Origin: an uncultured Acetatifactor sp. | Lineage (GTDB): Bacteria > Bacillota > Clostridia > Lachnospirales > Lachnospiraceae | Direction: 5' to 3' | NCBI GenBank assembly: GCA_910578215.1 | Contig: CAJTPH010000020.1 | Location: forward strand, 1 to 64,000 | Length of the DNA stretch: 64,000 bases | Shown here: positions 16,641 to 24,319 of the stretch, in pieces | How positions within the stretch are numbered: position 1 is the first letter of the stretch | Layout: each line of letters opens with the position of its first letter | Made by a program: the position numbers and the translations under genes | Notes under the pieces: generated by a model | What the model was told of the DNA's origin: nothing | Databases searched by the model: none | What the model saw: only the letters and a program-made list of their open reading frames with translations

Positions 16641-17660
16641 ATGTCGGAAGATAATATGGAAGCCGAGCATAGGCGAAAATGTATAAAACGGCTGAAAAGG
16701 TGTATTATTCTAATGCTGACGGCGGCTGTTGTTTTACCGTTGGCTGTGAGCGCATGTGTCTTGGCGGAGGTTTACAGCCTCAGAAAGACGCTGGAGGATG
16801 TATCCGCGCAGGTGGACAGGCTGTCGGAGGTCACAGCCGGGCAGCAGGATGCGCTGGAACAGCTGACGGAGAAGGTACAGACCGTGGAGCAGAACCTTTC
16901 GGAGCAGCAGACGGAAAAAACGCCGGATGCCACTGTCCCGGTAGGAAATATCAATGTCCGGGACCCCAGGGAGAACGAGGAGGTAACGGCGGCGCACAAG
17001 GTATATCTGACCTTTGATGACGGTCCAAGCATATATACCCGGGAAATATTGGATATTTTGGCAGAATATGATGTTAAGGCGACGTTTTTTGTGCTGGGCA
17101 AGGAGAGCGAAGACTCAAAGGAGATGCTGAAAAGCATTGCGGACGAAGGGCATACAATTGGAATGCATTCGTACACCCATAACTATTCGGAAATTTACGC
17201 ATCCGTTGACAGCTTTGCCGCGGATCTGGATAAAATACGCAATTACATTTATGATACAACGGGAGTTTGGAGCAATATATACCGTTTCCCGGGGGGAAGC
17301 TCCAACAAGGTGAGCAAGCTTTCTATGGATACGTTTGCAAGGTATCTTGACGAACAGGGAATCGTTTTTTTTGACTGGAACAGCTCGTCGGGAGACGGAG
17401 GCTCCATAGTGTTTCCGGCGGATATGCTGGTGGAAAACAGCATGAAGGGTATACAGAAGCGCGAAACAACGGTGATTTTGATGCATGATTCGGCCGGAAA
17501 GAAAACAACGGTGGAAGCACTGCCCATTTTGCTGGAGAACATTTTGGCTTTGGAGGATACGGTGATTCTGCCGATTACAGAGAATACCAAGCCGGTTCAA
17601 CATATAAACTGGAGCTCGGATACGGAGGAGCAACAGACAGAAGAAAGAATGGAGGATTAG
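16641..17660 (+). CDS. Membrane-anchored polysaccharide deacetylase
   Basis: The 339-residue protein has a basic N-terminus, one membrane helix (about 20-45), a coiled-coil stalk (about 48-92) and a NodB homology domain (about 118-310). NodB motifs are TFDDGPS, HSYTH, RFPGGSSN, FDWN and ILMHD, so the metal and catalytic residues are all present. It likely removes acetyl groups from peptidoglycan N-acetylglucosamine or a surface glycan outside the membrane. The ATG at 16641 with GGGGGA ahead is chosen over an upstream TTG. It precedes the bactofilin gene by six bases. Confidence 0.9.
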   Translation: MSEDNMEAEHRRKCIKRLKRCIILMLTAAVVLPLAVSACVLAEVYSLRKTLEDVSAQVDRLSEVTAGQQDALEQLTEKVQTVEQNLSEQQTEKTPDATVPVGNINVRDPRENEEVTAAHKVYLTFDDGPSIYTREILDILAEYDVKATFFVLGKESEDSKEMLKSIADEGHTIGMHSYTHNYSEIYASVDSFAADLDKIRNYIYDTTGVWSNIYRFPGGSSNKVSKLSMDTFARYLDEQGIVFFDWNSSSGDGGSIVFPADMLVENSMKGIQKRETTVILMHDSAGKKTTVEALPILLENILALEDTVILPITENTKPVQHINWSSDTEEQQTEERMED

Positions 17661-17666
17661 TTAGAC

Positions 17667-18863
17667 ATGGGTTTTTTCTCGGATTTAAAAGAAGATCTAT
17701 CCCAGGCGGTCAACGAGCTGATGCCGCAGGGACAGCAGGCCAAGCCTGAAACCGAAGAAAAAGAGACAGGCAGGGCGGAAGCTGCCGCACAGTCTGCGGA
17801 GAATGCCGGACCGGGTATGTACGGGGCAGTGAGCCGGGAGCCGGATGTCATGGCGCAGCAGTCTGCGGACCCGGCAGAGAGGCTCTGGACGGTGGAAGAA
17901 CTGCCGGAGGATGCGAACGAAGAAGCGAGAGCAGCGGGGGCAGAGGACACAGAAGCAGAGGCAGCAGGTGCGGCGGAAGAACAGACAGTGACAGGATCGG
18001 CGTGGGGCTGGAAGGAGCCGGAAGCGGAGACAACGGGATCAGAGCAGGTCTGGAAGGAGCCGGAGGCGGAGACAACGGGCGCAGGTCAGGTCTGGAAGGA
18101 GCCGGAAGCGGAGACAACGGGATCAGGGCAGGTCTGGAAGGAGCCGGAAGCGGAGACAGCGGAAGCGAAAGCGGAATGGGGCCAAAGGGCATCGGAGGAG
18201 ACGCCGACGGCGTCGGAAGCCGTGTCGGAGGAGGCCGGGTTAAAGACGGCAGAGGAGCAGGATATGGAGAGAATGCTGTCACAGATGTTTGACGGGAACC
18301 CTGCAGCAGAGCCGCAGGAAGAAAAAGAGGAAGATAGCAAAGGAGCAGAGGAAGCAATGGAAATGAATGAAAGAGTCGTTTTGGATGAAACATCCGTTAT
18401 TACGGCAGGAATGGTAGTTACAGGAGATCTTAACACGGAGGGCTCCGTGGATGTGGCGGGCACCGTAAACGGAAACATAGATGTGTTTGGCAAGCTTAAT
18501 ATTACAGGATATGTGAACGGCAATTCCAAGGCGGCGGAGATCTATGCGGAAAACGCAAAGATCAACGGTCAGATTGTCAGCGAGGGAGCGGTAAAGATCG
18601 AGTCAAGCACGGTCATCATCGGAAATATCACGGCTACCAGCGCTGCGATTGCAGGTGCGGTAAAGGGAGATATCGACGTAAAGGGACCGGTTATTCTGGA
18701 CGCTTCGGCAATCGTGATGGGCAATATTAAGTCCAAGTCCGTGCAGATCAATAACGGCGCGGTAATTGAGGGCATGTGCTCCCAGTGCTATGCGGACGTC
18801 AATCCGGTCACCTTCTTCGACGATTATAAGCCCGAGGTACAGACCAAGTCCAAATCCAGGTAA
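17667..18863 (+). CDS. Bactofilin (polymer-forming cytoskeletal protein) with long acidic repeat region
   Basis: The 398-residue protein ends in a bactofilin beta-helix domain (about 235-380), seen as regular six-residue coils such as VVTGDLNTEGSVDVAGTVNG and NGQIVSEGAVKIESS. The first ~230 residues are a low-complexity acidic region rich in Glu, Ala, Gly and Thr, with four 14-residue repeats (VWKEPEAETTGxxQ). Bactofilins form cytoplasmic filaments that often organise cell-wall enzymes, and the deacetylase upstream fits that role. The conserved CSQCYADVNP tail is unusual and may bind metal; that is speculation. Confidence 0.88.
   Translation: MGFFSDLKEDLSQAVNELMPQGQQAKPETEEKETGRAEAAAQSAENAGPGMYGAVSREPDVMAQQSADPAERLWTVEELPEDANEEARAAGAEDTEAEAAGAAEEQTVTGSAWGWKEPEAETTGSEQVWKEPEAETTGAGQVWKEPEAETTGSGQVWKEPEAETAEAKAEWGQRASEETPTASEAVSEEAGLKTAEEQDMERMLSQMFDGNPAAEPQEEKEEDSKGAEEAMEMNERVVLDETSVITAGMVVTGDLNTEGSVDVAGTVNGNIDVFGKLNITGYVNGNSKAAEIYAENAKINGQIVSEGAVKIESSTVIIGNITATSAAIAGAVKGDIDVKGPVILDASAIVMGNIKSKSVQINNGAVIEGMCSQCYADVNPVTFFDDYKPEVQTKSKSR
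18009..18170 (+). repeat. Four in-frame tandem 42-bp repeats inside the bactofilin gene
   Basis: TGGAAGGAGCCGGA recurs at 18009, 18051, 18093 and 18135, exactly 42 bases (14 codons) apart. The units are nearly identical, and the fourth diverges at its end. Copy number is likely to vary by slippage. Confidence 0.9.
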
Positions 18864-18875
18864 GGAGCATAGAGA

Positions 18876-19571
18876 ATGCGCAGAATTTTATTGAAGCTAA
18901 GCGGCGAGGCGCTTGCCGGAGAGAAAAAGACCGGCTTCGACGAGGAGACCGTCAGAAAGGTTGCCCTTCAGGTAAAGCAGCTTACCGGGGACGGTATTCA
19001 GGTTGGAATCGTCATCGGAGGCGGCAATTTCTGGAGAGGCAGGACCAGTGAGAGTATCGACCGGACCAAGGCCGACCAGATCGGCATGCTTGCGACCGTT
19101 ATGAATTGTATTTATGTCTCAGAGATATTCCGTTCTACGGGAATGGAAACAAACATATTAACGCCCTTTGAGTGCGGCTCCTTCACAAAGCTTTTCTCCA
19201 AGGACAGGGCGAACAGGTATTTTGCGGCAGGCCAGGTGGTGTTCTTTGCGGGAGGTACGGGGCATCCGTATTTTTCGACGGACACAGGGGTCGTGCTCCG
19301 CGCCATCGAGGTGGAGGCGGAGGTGATCTTGCTGGCAAAATCCATTGACGGCGTGTACGATGACGATCCAAACAAGAATCCTGAGGCTAAAAAGTACAGT
19401 GAAGTGACCATTGACGAGGTTATCGCAAAAAACCTGCAGGTCGTGGACATGACAGCTTCCATTCTTGCGCGGGACAATAAAATGCCCATGTGGGTGTTTG
19501 GATTAAATGAGGACAACAGTATTGTAAACACTGTCAAGGGCAGCTTTAGCGGCACGAAGGTTACAGTGTAG
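18876..19571 (+). CDS. pyrH: UMP kinase
   Basis: The 231-residue amino acid kinase family enzyme converts UMP to UDP. Signs are MRRILLKLSGEALAG, VIGGGNFWRGR, DQIGMLATVMN, FFAGGTGHPYFSTDT and GVYDDDPNKNPEA. AAGGAGCATAGAG precedes the start 12 bases after the bactofilin stop. It is followed by frr, a pairing conserved in nearly all bacteria; tsf, which often comes before, is absent and is replaced by the envelope genes. Confidence 0.97.
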   Translation: MRRILLKLSGEALAGEKKTGFDEETVRKVALQVKQLTGDGIQVGIVIGGGNFWRGRTSESIDRTKADQIGMLATVMNCIYVSEIFRSTGMETNILTPFECGSFTKLFSKDRANRYFAAGQVVFFAGGTGHPYFSTDTGVVLRAIEVEAEVILLAKSIDGVYDDDPNKNPEAKKYSEVTIDEVIAKNLQVVDMTASILARDNKMPMWVFGLNEDNSIVNTVKGSFSGTKVTV

Positions 19572-19606
19572 CATATATGTCTCTGATTTGGAAAGGGTGA
19601 AAAGAT

Positions 19607-20158
19607 ATGGACGCTAGATTACAGCAGTATGAAGATAAAATGAAAAAGGCATTGGAATTTCTGGAGGCTGACTATGGTTCGATCCGTGCGGGCAGGGCAA
19701 ATCCCCATGTGCTCGACAAGCTGCGTATAAATTACTACGGCACGCCTACACCGATTCAGCAGGTGGGCAACGTCACTGTACCCGAAGCGCGCATTATTCA
19801 GATTGCACCCTGGGAAAAGTCTCTGCTCAAGGAGATCGAAAAGGCGATTCTTACCTCGGATCTGGGCATTAATCCCACCAATGACGGAAACGTGATCCGT
19901 CTGGTGTTCCCCGAGCTTACCGAGGAACGGAGAAAGGATCTGGTGAAGGATGTAAAGAAAAAGGCGGAGGATGGCAAGGTCGCTGTGAGAAATATCCGCA
20001 GGGACGGAAATGATTCTTTCAAAAAGCTTGGAAAGACAGAGATATCCGAGGATGAGGTGAAGCAGCTGGAGGAGCAGCTTCAGAAGCTCACCGACAAATA
20101 TATCAAGGATATTGATGCCCTGATGGAAACGAAATCCAAAGAAATTATGACCGTATAG
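19607..20158 (+). CDS. frr: Ribosome recycling factor
   Basis: The 183-residue protein releases ribosomes after termination together with EF-G. Typical segments are IRAGRANPHVLDKL, YYGTPTPIQQVGNVTVPEAR, PWEKSLLKEIEKAI and VRNIRRDGNDSFKKL. Length is standard. It follows pyrH by 35 bases with GGAAAGGG ahead of the start. Confidence 0.97.
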   Translation: MDARLQQYEDKMKKALEFLEADYGSIRAGRANPHVLDKLRINYYGTPTPIQQVGNVTVPEARIIQIAPWEKSLLKEIEKAILTSDLGINPTNDGNVIRLVFPELTEERRKDLVKDVKKKAEDGKVAVRNIRRDGNDSFKKLGKTEISEDEVKQLEEQLQKLTDKYIKDIDALMETKSKEIMTV

Positions 20159-20173
20159 GGATGCATGGCAAGG

Positions 20174-20206
20174 AACGGGGGAGGAGATGATATCTGCTCC
20201 CCCGTT
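20174..20206 (+). terminator. GC-rich hairpin between frr and uppS, no T run
   Basis: AACGGGGGAG pairs perfectly with CTCCCCCGTT around a 13-base loop. Without a T run it is more likely a processing or stability element than a full terminator. Confidence 0.45.
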
Positions 20207-20227
20207 GTCTACAGGAAAGGAGCATGA

Positions 20228-20947
20228 ATGAGCGAAGAATTAAAAATGCCCCGGCATGTGGCGATTATCCTGGACGGCAACGGGAGATGGGCGAAGGCAA
20301 AGGGGATGCCCCGCAATTACGGGCATGTACAGGGAGCGAAGACAGTGGAGACTATCTGTGAGGAAGCCTATAAAATGGGTATACAGTATCTTACCGTATA
20401 TGCTTTTTCAACAGAGAACTGGAACCGTCCCAAAGACGAGGTCGACGCCCTGATGAAGCTTTTGCGCAGCTACATGCAGACATGTCTGAAAACGGCGGCG
20501 AAGAATCGTATGTGTGTCCGGGTTTTGGGAGAGAAGTCCAGGCTGGACGGAGATATCCGCGCCAGGATTGCGGAGCTGGAGGAAGCCACCAGGAATAACG
20601 ATGGTCTTCATTTTCAGATTGCCATCAACTACGGAGGCAGGGATGAGATCGTCAGGGCGGTTAAAAGGGTGGCGGCCAGGATTGCCGCCGGTGAGGTAAA
20701 GCCTCAGGAGATCACGGAGGAAATGCTGGAGGCGGACCTGGATACGGCTGGAGTGCCTGACCCGGACCTGCTGATCCGTACCTGCGGCGAGCAGAGAATA
20801 TCCAATTTTCTTTTGTGGCAGCTTGCGTACACGGAATTTTATGTCACGCCGGTTCCCTGGCCGGATTTTACAAAGGAAGAATTGATTAAAGCCGTTGAGG
20901 CATATAATCATAGAGACAGAAGATATGGCGGTTTAAAGGAGGGCTAA
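20228..20947 (+). CDS. uppS: Isoprenyl transferase (undecaprenyl diphosphate synthase)
   Basis: The 239-residue cis-prenyltransferase makes the lipid carrier for peptidoglycan. Motifs are IILDGNGRWAKAKG, GHVQGAKTVE, YAFSTENWNRP, INYGGRDEIVRA and DLLIRTCGEQRISNFLLWQ. AGGAAAGGAGCATGA carries the start. The usual phosphate-binding Asp and Arg residues are in place. It leads into cdsA four bases later. Confidence 0.96.
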   Translation: MSEELKMPRHVAIILDGNGRWAKAKGMPRNYGHVQGAKTVETICEEAYKMGIQYLTVYAFSTENWNRPKDEVDALMKLLRSYMQTCLKTAAKNRMCVRVLGEKSRLDGDIRARIAELEEATRNNDGLHFQIAINYGGRDEIVRAVKRVAARIAAGEVKPQEITEEMLEADLDTAGVPDPDLLIRTCGEQRISNFLLWQLAYTEFYVTPVPWPDFTKEELIKAVEAYNHRDRRYGGLKEG

Positions 20948-20951
20948 CCTT

Positions 20952-21818
20952 ATGTTTTGGACCAGGCTGGGAAGCGGAATTGTTCTGCTTTTGTTATCCA
21001 TAACGACTATGAGTATAGGCGGGCTTCCCCTTGCCATAGTTTTGTGGGTGATTTCCATGGCAGGCTTCAGGGAGCTCACCCAGGCCCTGCAGCATGCCCC
21101 TGCCGCCCAATCCGGAGCTGATCAGCTCCGGGGCGGGAAACGCATGAACGTGCTGGAGGCTATCGGGCTGGCTGGAATTGCGGCATATTATCTGCTTTTA
21201 TATTTTTCCGGCAAGGATACATGGCTTTTTATGTGTATTGTCTTTGTTTTTTTGGCGATGATGTTCGCCTATGTGATCACGTTTCCGAAATTTAAGTCAT
21301 TGCAGGTGACGGAGACCGTGTTTGCCTTTCTGTATGCGCCGGTGATGCTTTCCTTTATCTATCAGACCAGGATGTGCGAGCAGGGCTCCTATATGGTCTG
21401 GATGATACTGATAAGCTCCTGGGGGTGCGATACCTTCGCCTATGTGGTGGGTAAGCTGATCGGAAAAAAGAAGATTTTTCCGGTGCTCAGCCCCAAGAAA
21501 TCTCTGGAAGGGTGTGTGGGCGGCGTGCTGGGAGCGGTGCTCCTGGGCTGGCTTTACGGCTATTTTCTCGTGGAGAGGATTTTTCCGGGCGAGAGCATCG
21601 CCTGGGCTATTGCGTTGATCTGCGGGGTGGGCGCGGTGATGAGCATGGTGGGAGACCTTGCGGCGTCGGCAATTAAAAGAGATCATGAAATCAAGGATTA
21701 CGGGAAACTGATTCCCGGTCACGGCGGTATTATGGACCGGTTCGACAGTGTGATCGTGACCGCGCCCATGACTTATTTTTTGACTATATTGGTATTGAAT
21801 TACAGGACCGTAGGATAA
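20952..21818 (+). CDS. cdsA: Phosphatidate cytidylyltransferase
   Basis: The 288-residue polytopic membrane enzyme makes CDP-diacylglycerol, the precursor used by PgsA encoded at 5362. The C-terminal signature is GDLAASAIKRDHEIKDYGK with IPGHGGIMDRFDS. About seven membrane helices are visible. A short insert around residues 45-65 (QHAPAAQSGADQLRGGKRMN) separates the first two helices from the next and may be strain-specific. Confidence 0.95.
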   Translation: MFWTRLGSGIVLLLLSITTMSIGGLPLAIVLWVISMAGFRELTQALQHAPAAQSGADQLRGGKRMNVLEAIGLAGIAAYYLLLYFSGKDTWLFMCIVFVFLAMMFAYVITFPKFKSLQVTETVFAFLYAPVMLSFIYQTRMCEQGSYMVWMILISSWGCDTFAYVVGKLIGKKKIFPVLSPKKSLEGCVGGVLGAVLLGWLYGYFLVERIFPGESIAWAIALICGVGAVMSMVGDLAASAIKRDHEIKDYGKLIPGHGGIMDRFDSVIVTAPMTYFLTILVLNYRTVG

Positions 21819-21835
21819 ATGTGAAGGGAATGGAA

Positions 21836-22990
21836 ATGAAGAAAATAGCCATATTAGGTTCTACCGGCTCCATCGGTACGCAGACGCTCGAGGTTGTGCG
21901 GCAGTCTGCCGGGCTTCAGGTGGCGGCTCTTGCCGCGGGAACCGGCGTTGATAAGATGGAACGGCAGGTCAGAGAATTTCGTCCGGCGGTGGCGTGCATG
22001 TGGACGGAGGAAGCCGCCGGAGAGCTGCGTGCCAGGACTTCCGACCTGGATGTGAGAGTGACGGCAGGCATGGACGGGCTGCTGGAAATTGCGACTCTGC
22101 CGGAAAGCCAGGTATTGGTGACGGCAATTGTGGGCATGCTTGGTATCAGGCCCACCATCGCCGCAATCAGGGCAGGGAAGGATATTGCCCTGGCAAACAA
22201 GGAGACTCTTGTGACGGCGGGGCATATTATCATGCCTCTCGCAAAGGAGTGCGGTGTGGCAATCCTGCCGGTGGACAGCGAGCACAGCGCTATTTTTCAG
22301 TCTCTGAACGGGGAGCCGGCAGGGAGGATAGAAAAGCTTCTTCTGACTGCGTCAGGCGGTCCGTTCAGGGGATATAAGAGAGAGCAGCTTGCGGATATTC
22401 AGGTTGAGGACGCCTTGAAGCATCCCAACTGGGCGATGGGGAGAAAGATCACAGTGGATTCCTCCACCATGGTCAACAAGGGACTGGAGGTAATGGAGGC
22501 CAGGTGGCTGTTCGGCACGTCTCTGGACCGGATTCAGGTGGTGGTGCATCCCCAGAGCATTATCCACTCTGCGGTACAGTATGTGGACGGGGCCGTCATG
22601 GCCCAGCTGGGAGTGCCTGATATGAAGCTTCCCATACAGTACGCGCTGTTCTATCCCGACAGGAGACCCATGCCGGGGAAACGGGTCGATTTTTTTGAGC
22701 TGGGGCAGCTTACCTTTGAAAGGCCGGATACGGATACCTTTGAGGGGCTGAAGCTGGCCTACAGGGCGGCGGAGGCGGGCGGCAGTATGCCCACTGTATA
22801 CAATGCGGCGAATGAGAAGGCGGTGGCTCTGTTTTTGGACAGAAAAATAAGGTATCTGCAGATACCGGAGCTGATCGGGGAGGCGATGGAGCGGCATTCC
22901 GTGATAGCGGACCCCACGGTAGAGGATATTTTGGCGACGGAACAGCAGACCTATGAATATATTGCAGGAAGGATCGACTGTAAATGGTAA
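21836..22990 (+). CDS. dxr: 1-deoxy-D-xylulose 5-phosphate reductoisomerase
   Basis: The 384-residue enzyme carries out the second step of the non-mevalonate isoprenoid pathway, feeding UppS in the same operon. The NADPH-binding GSTGSIGTQTLEVV opens the protein. DIALANKETLVTAG, PVDSEHSAIFQSL, TASGGPFRGY and HPNWAMGRKITVDSSTMVNKG follow. The ATG at 21836 is selected by GAAGGGAA about seven bases upstream; GTG and ATG codons slightly further up are in frame. It overlaps rseP by seven bases. Confidence 0.97.
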   Translation: MKKIAILGSTGSIGTQTLEVVRQSAGLQVAALAAGTGVDKMERQVREFRPAVACMWTEEAAGELRARTSDLDVRVTAGMDGLLEIATLPESQVLVTAIVGMLGIRPTIAAIRAGKDIALANKETLVTAGHIIMPLAKECGVAILPVDSEHSAIFQSLNGEPAGRIEKLLLTASGGPFRGYKREQLADIQVEDALKHPNWAMGRKITVDSSTMVNKGLEVMEARWLFGTSLDRIQVVVHPQSIIHSAVQYVDGAVMAQLGVPDMKLPIQYALFYPDRRPMPGKRVDFFELGQLTFERPDTDTFEGLKLAYRAAEAGGSMPTVYNAANEKAVALFLDRKIRYLQIPELIGEAMERHSVIADPTVEDILATEQQTYEYIAGRIDCKW

Positions 22991-24051
22991 CCTTGATTTT
23001 GTTTATTGTAATATTCGGCGTGGTGGTGATCGCCCATGAATTCGGGCATTTTCTCCTGGCGAAGGCAAACGGCATCCATGTCGTGGAGTTTGCCGTGGGA
23101 ATGGGGCCTACGATATGCGGCTTTAAAAAGAAGGGGACGAAATATTCTTTAAAGCTTTTTCCCATCGGAGGAGCCTGTATGTTTGAGGGCGAGGATGGGC
23201 TGGCGGATAAGGACGGGGAGGAGACGGAGGGCTCCTTTCAGAAGGCAAGTGTGTGGGGGCGTATTTCCACGGTGGTGGCCGGTCCTGTCTTTAATTTTAT
23301 ACTCGCTATCATAATTGCTTTTATCATGGTAAATATGACCGATATTATCGCCATCCGCGACCCTGTCGCCACGCAGGTGGTTGAGGGCGGCGGCGCCCAG
23401 CTTGCAGGCATGCAGGACGGGGACGAGATCATCTCCATAAACGGCGAGCGGATGAGGCTTTATCAGGAAATCTCCCTGTATATGCAGGCGAGCTATTCGG
23501 GAGGAGATATAAAGGTTGTCTATGAGCGTGACGGAACCCGGAATACGACCATGCTTACCCCGCAGCTTGACGAGGCGACAGGGGCATATATGCTTGGCGT
23601 GATAAACGCCGACTATGTGGAGCCTAAGGGCTTTGAAACGCTGAAATATGCATGGTATGAAATGCGTTACTCCGTGAAGGCTACCTATAAGAGTCTTGGC
23701 ATGATCTTCCGCGGCAAGGTGAGCAGGAAGGATGTGGCGGGACCGGTGGGCATCGCGGTGAATGTTGTTGGTAAAACCTATGAGTCCGCCAAGGATTACG
23801 GCTGGCAGAGCGTGCTGCTCAGTATGCTGAATATCACGCTGATGCTCTCGGTGAATTTGGGAATCCTGAATCTTCTGCCTATTCCGGCTCTGGACGGAGG
23901 CAGGCTGGTATTCCTTTTTCTGGAGATCATCCGCGGCAAGCCCATTCCGCCGGAAAAGGAAGGGATGGTGCACTTTGCCGGTCTGATGTTTTTTATGGTT
24001 TTGATGGTCTTTATTTTCTTTAACGATCTGGCGAATATTTTTATAAAGTAG
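22984..24051 (+). CDS. rseP: Site-2 intramembrane metalloprotease RseP
   Basis: The 355-residue zinc protease cuts membrane proteins within the bilayer, for example anti-sigma factors or signal peptide remnants. HEFGH in the first helix is the zinc site, and NLLPIPALDGGRL in a later helix supplies the third ligand. A PDZ domain (about 125-200, GAQLAGMQDGDEIISINGERM) lies between. Length is normal. Its start overlaps dxr, and the cdsA-dxr-rseP order is conserved across Firmicutes. Confidence 0.95.
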   Translation: MVTLILFIVIFGVVVIAHEFGHFLLAKANGIHVVEFAVGMGPTICGFKKKGTKYSLKLFPIGGACMFEGEDGLADKDGEETEGSFQKASVWGRISTVVAGPVFNFILAIIIAFIMVNMTDIIAIRDPVATQVVEGGGAQLAGMQDGDEIISINGERMRLYQEISLYMQASYSGGDIKVVYERDGTRNTTMLTPQLDEATGAYMLGVINADYVEPKGFETLKYAWYEMRYSVKATYKSLGMIFRGKVSRKDVAGPVGIAVNVVGKTYESAKDYGWQSVLLSMLNITLMLSVNLGILNLLPIPALDGGRLVFLFLEIIRGKPIPPEKEGMVHFAGLMFFMVLMVFIFFNDLANIFIK

Positions 24052-24319
24052 CTTTACGCATTCATTTTATCTTATGCCGCGTCTGCCCGCTGACGGGCGG
24101 CTGCGGCTTCTGAGGGTACTCTGCCCGGCTCCCGGTCCTGGGAGCCGGAGGATTCTTGGTTTTTCAGGCGCACGAGGGCGCCGTTTTCCGGTTTATCCTG
24201 ATCAATTTATGTTGCGAAAATTGTTTTTGCATTGCGTCTGTGCGCTGCCAGGCGCAATGCTCTTTGGCGTATGGCTTCGGAGGGCGGAGCCGTTGGGGCG
24301 GCGCGGAAAGGGAGGGAGT
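24052..24319 (+). other. Region between rseP and the kinase fusion gene
   Basis: It contains a GC-rich hairpin at 24076-24107 (GCCGC...GCGGC with GCCCGC/GCGGGC-type inner pairing) and no T run. The open frame that extends upstream from the kinase gene here has no ribosome binding site and odd composition, so I read this as leader. No clear promoter was found. Confidence 0.45.

Noticed and set aside
17848..18393. 181-codon Pro/Leu-rich frame on the - strand
   Set aside because: It is the complement of the repetitive acidic region of the bactofilin gene, with no start signal.
24074..24319. Upstream extension of the kinase fusion frame
   Set aside because: No ribosome binding site, Arg/Cys-rich odd composition and a GC-rich hairpin. 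The ATG at 24320 has GGGAGGG.
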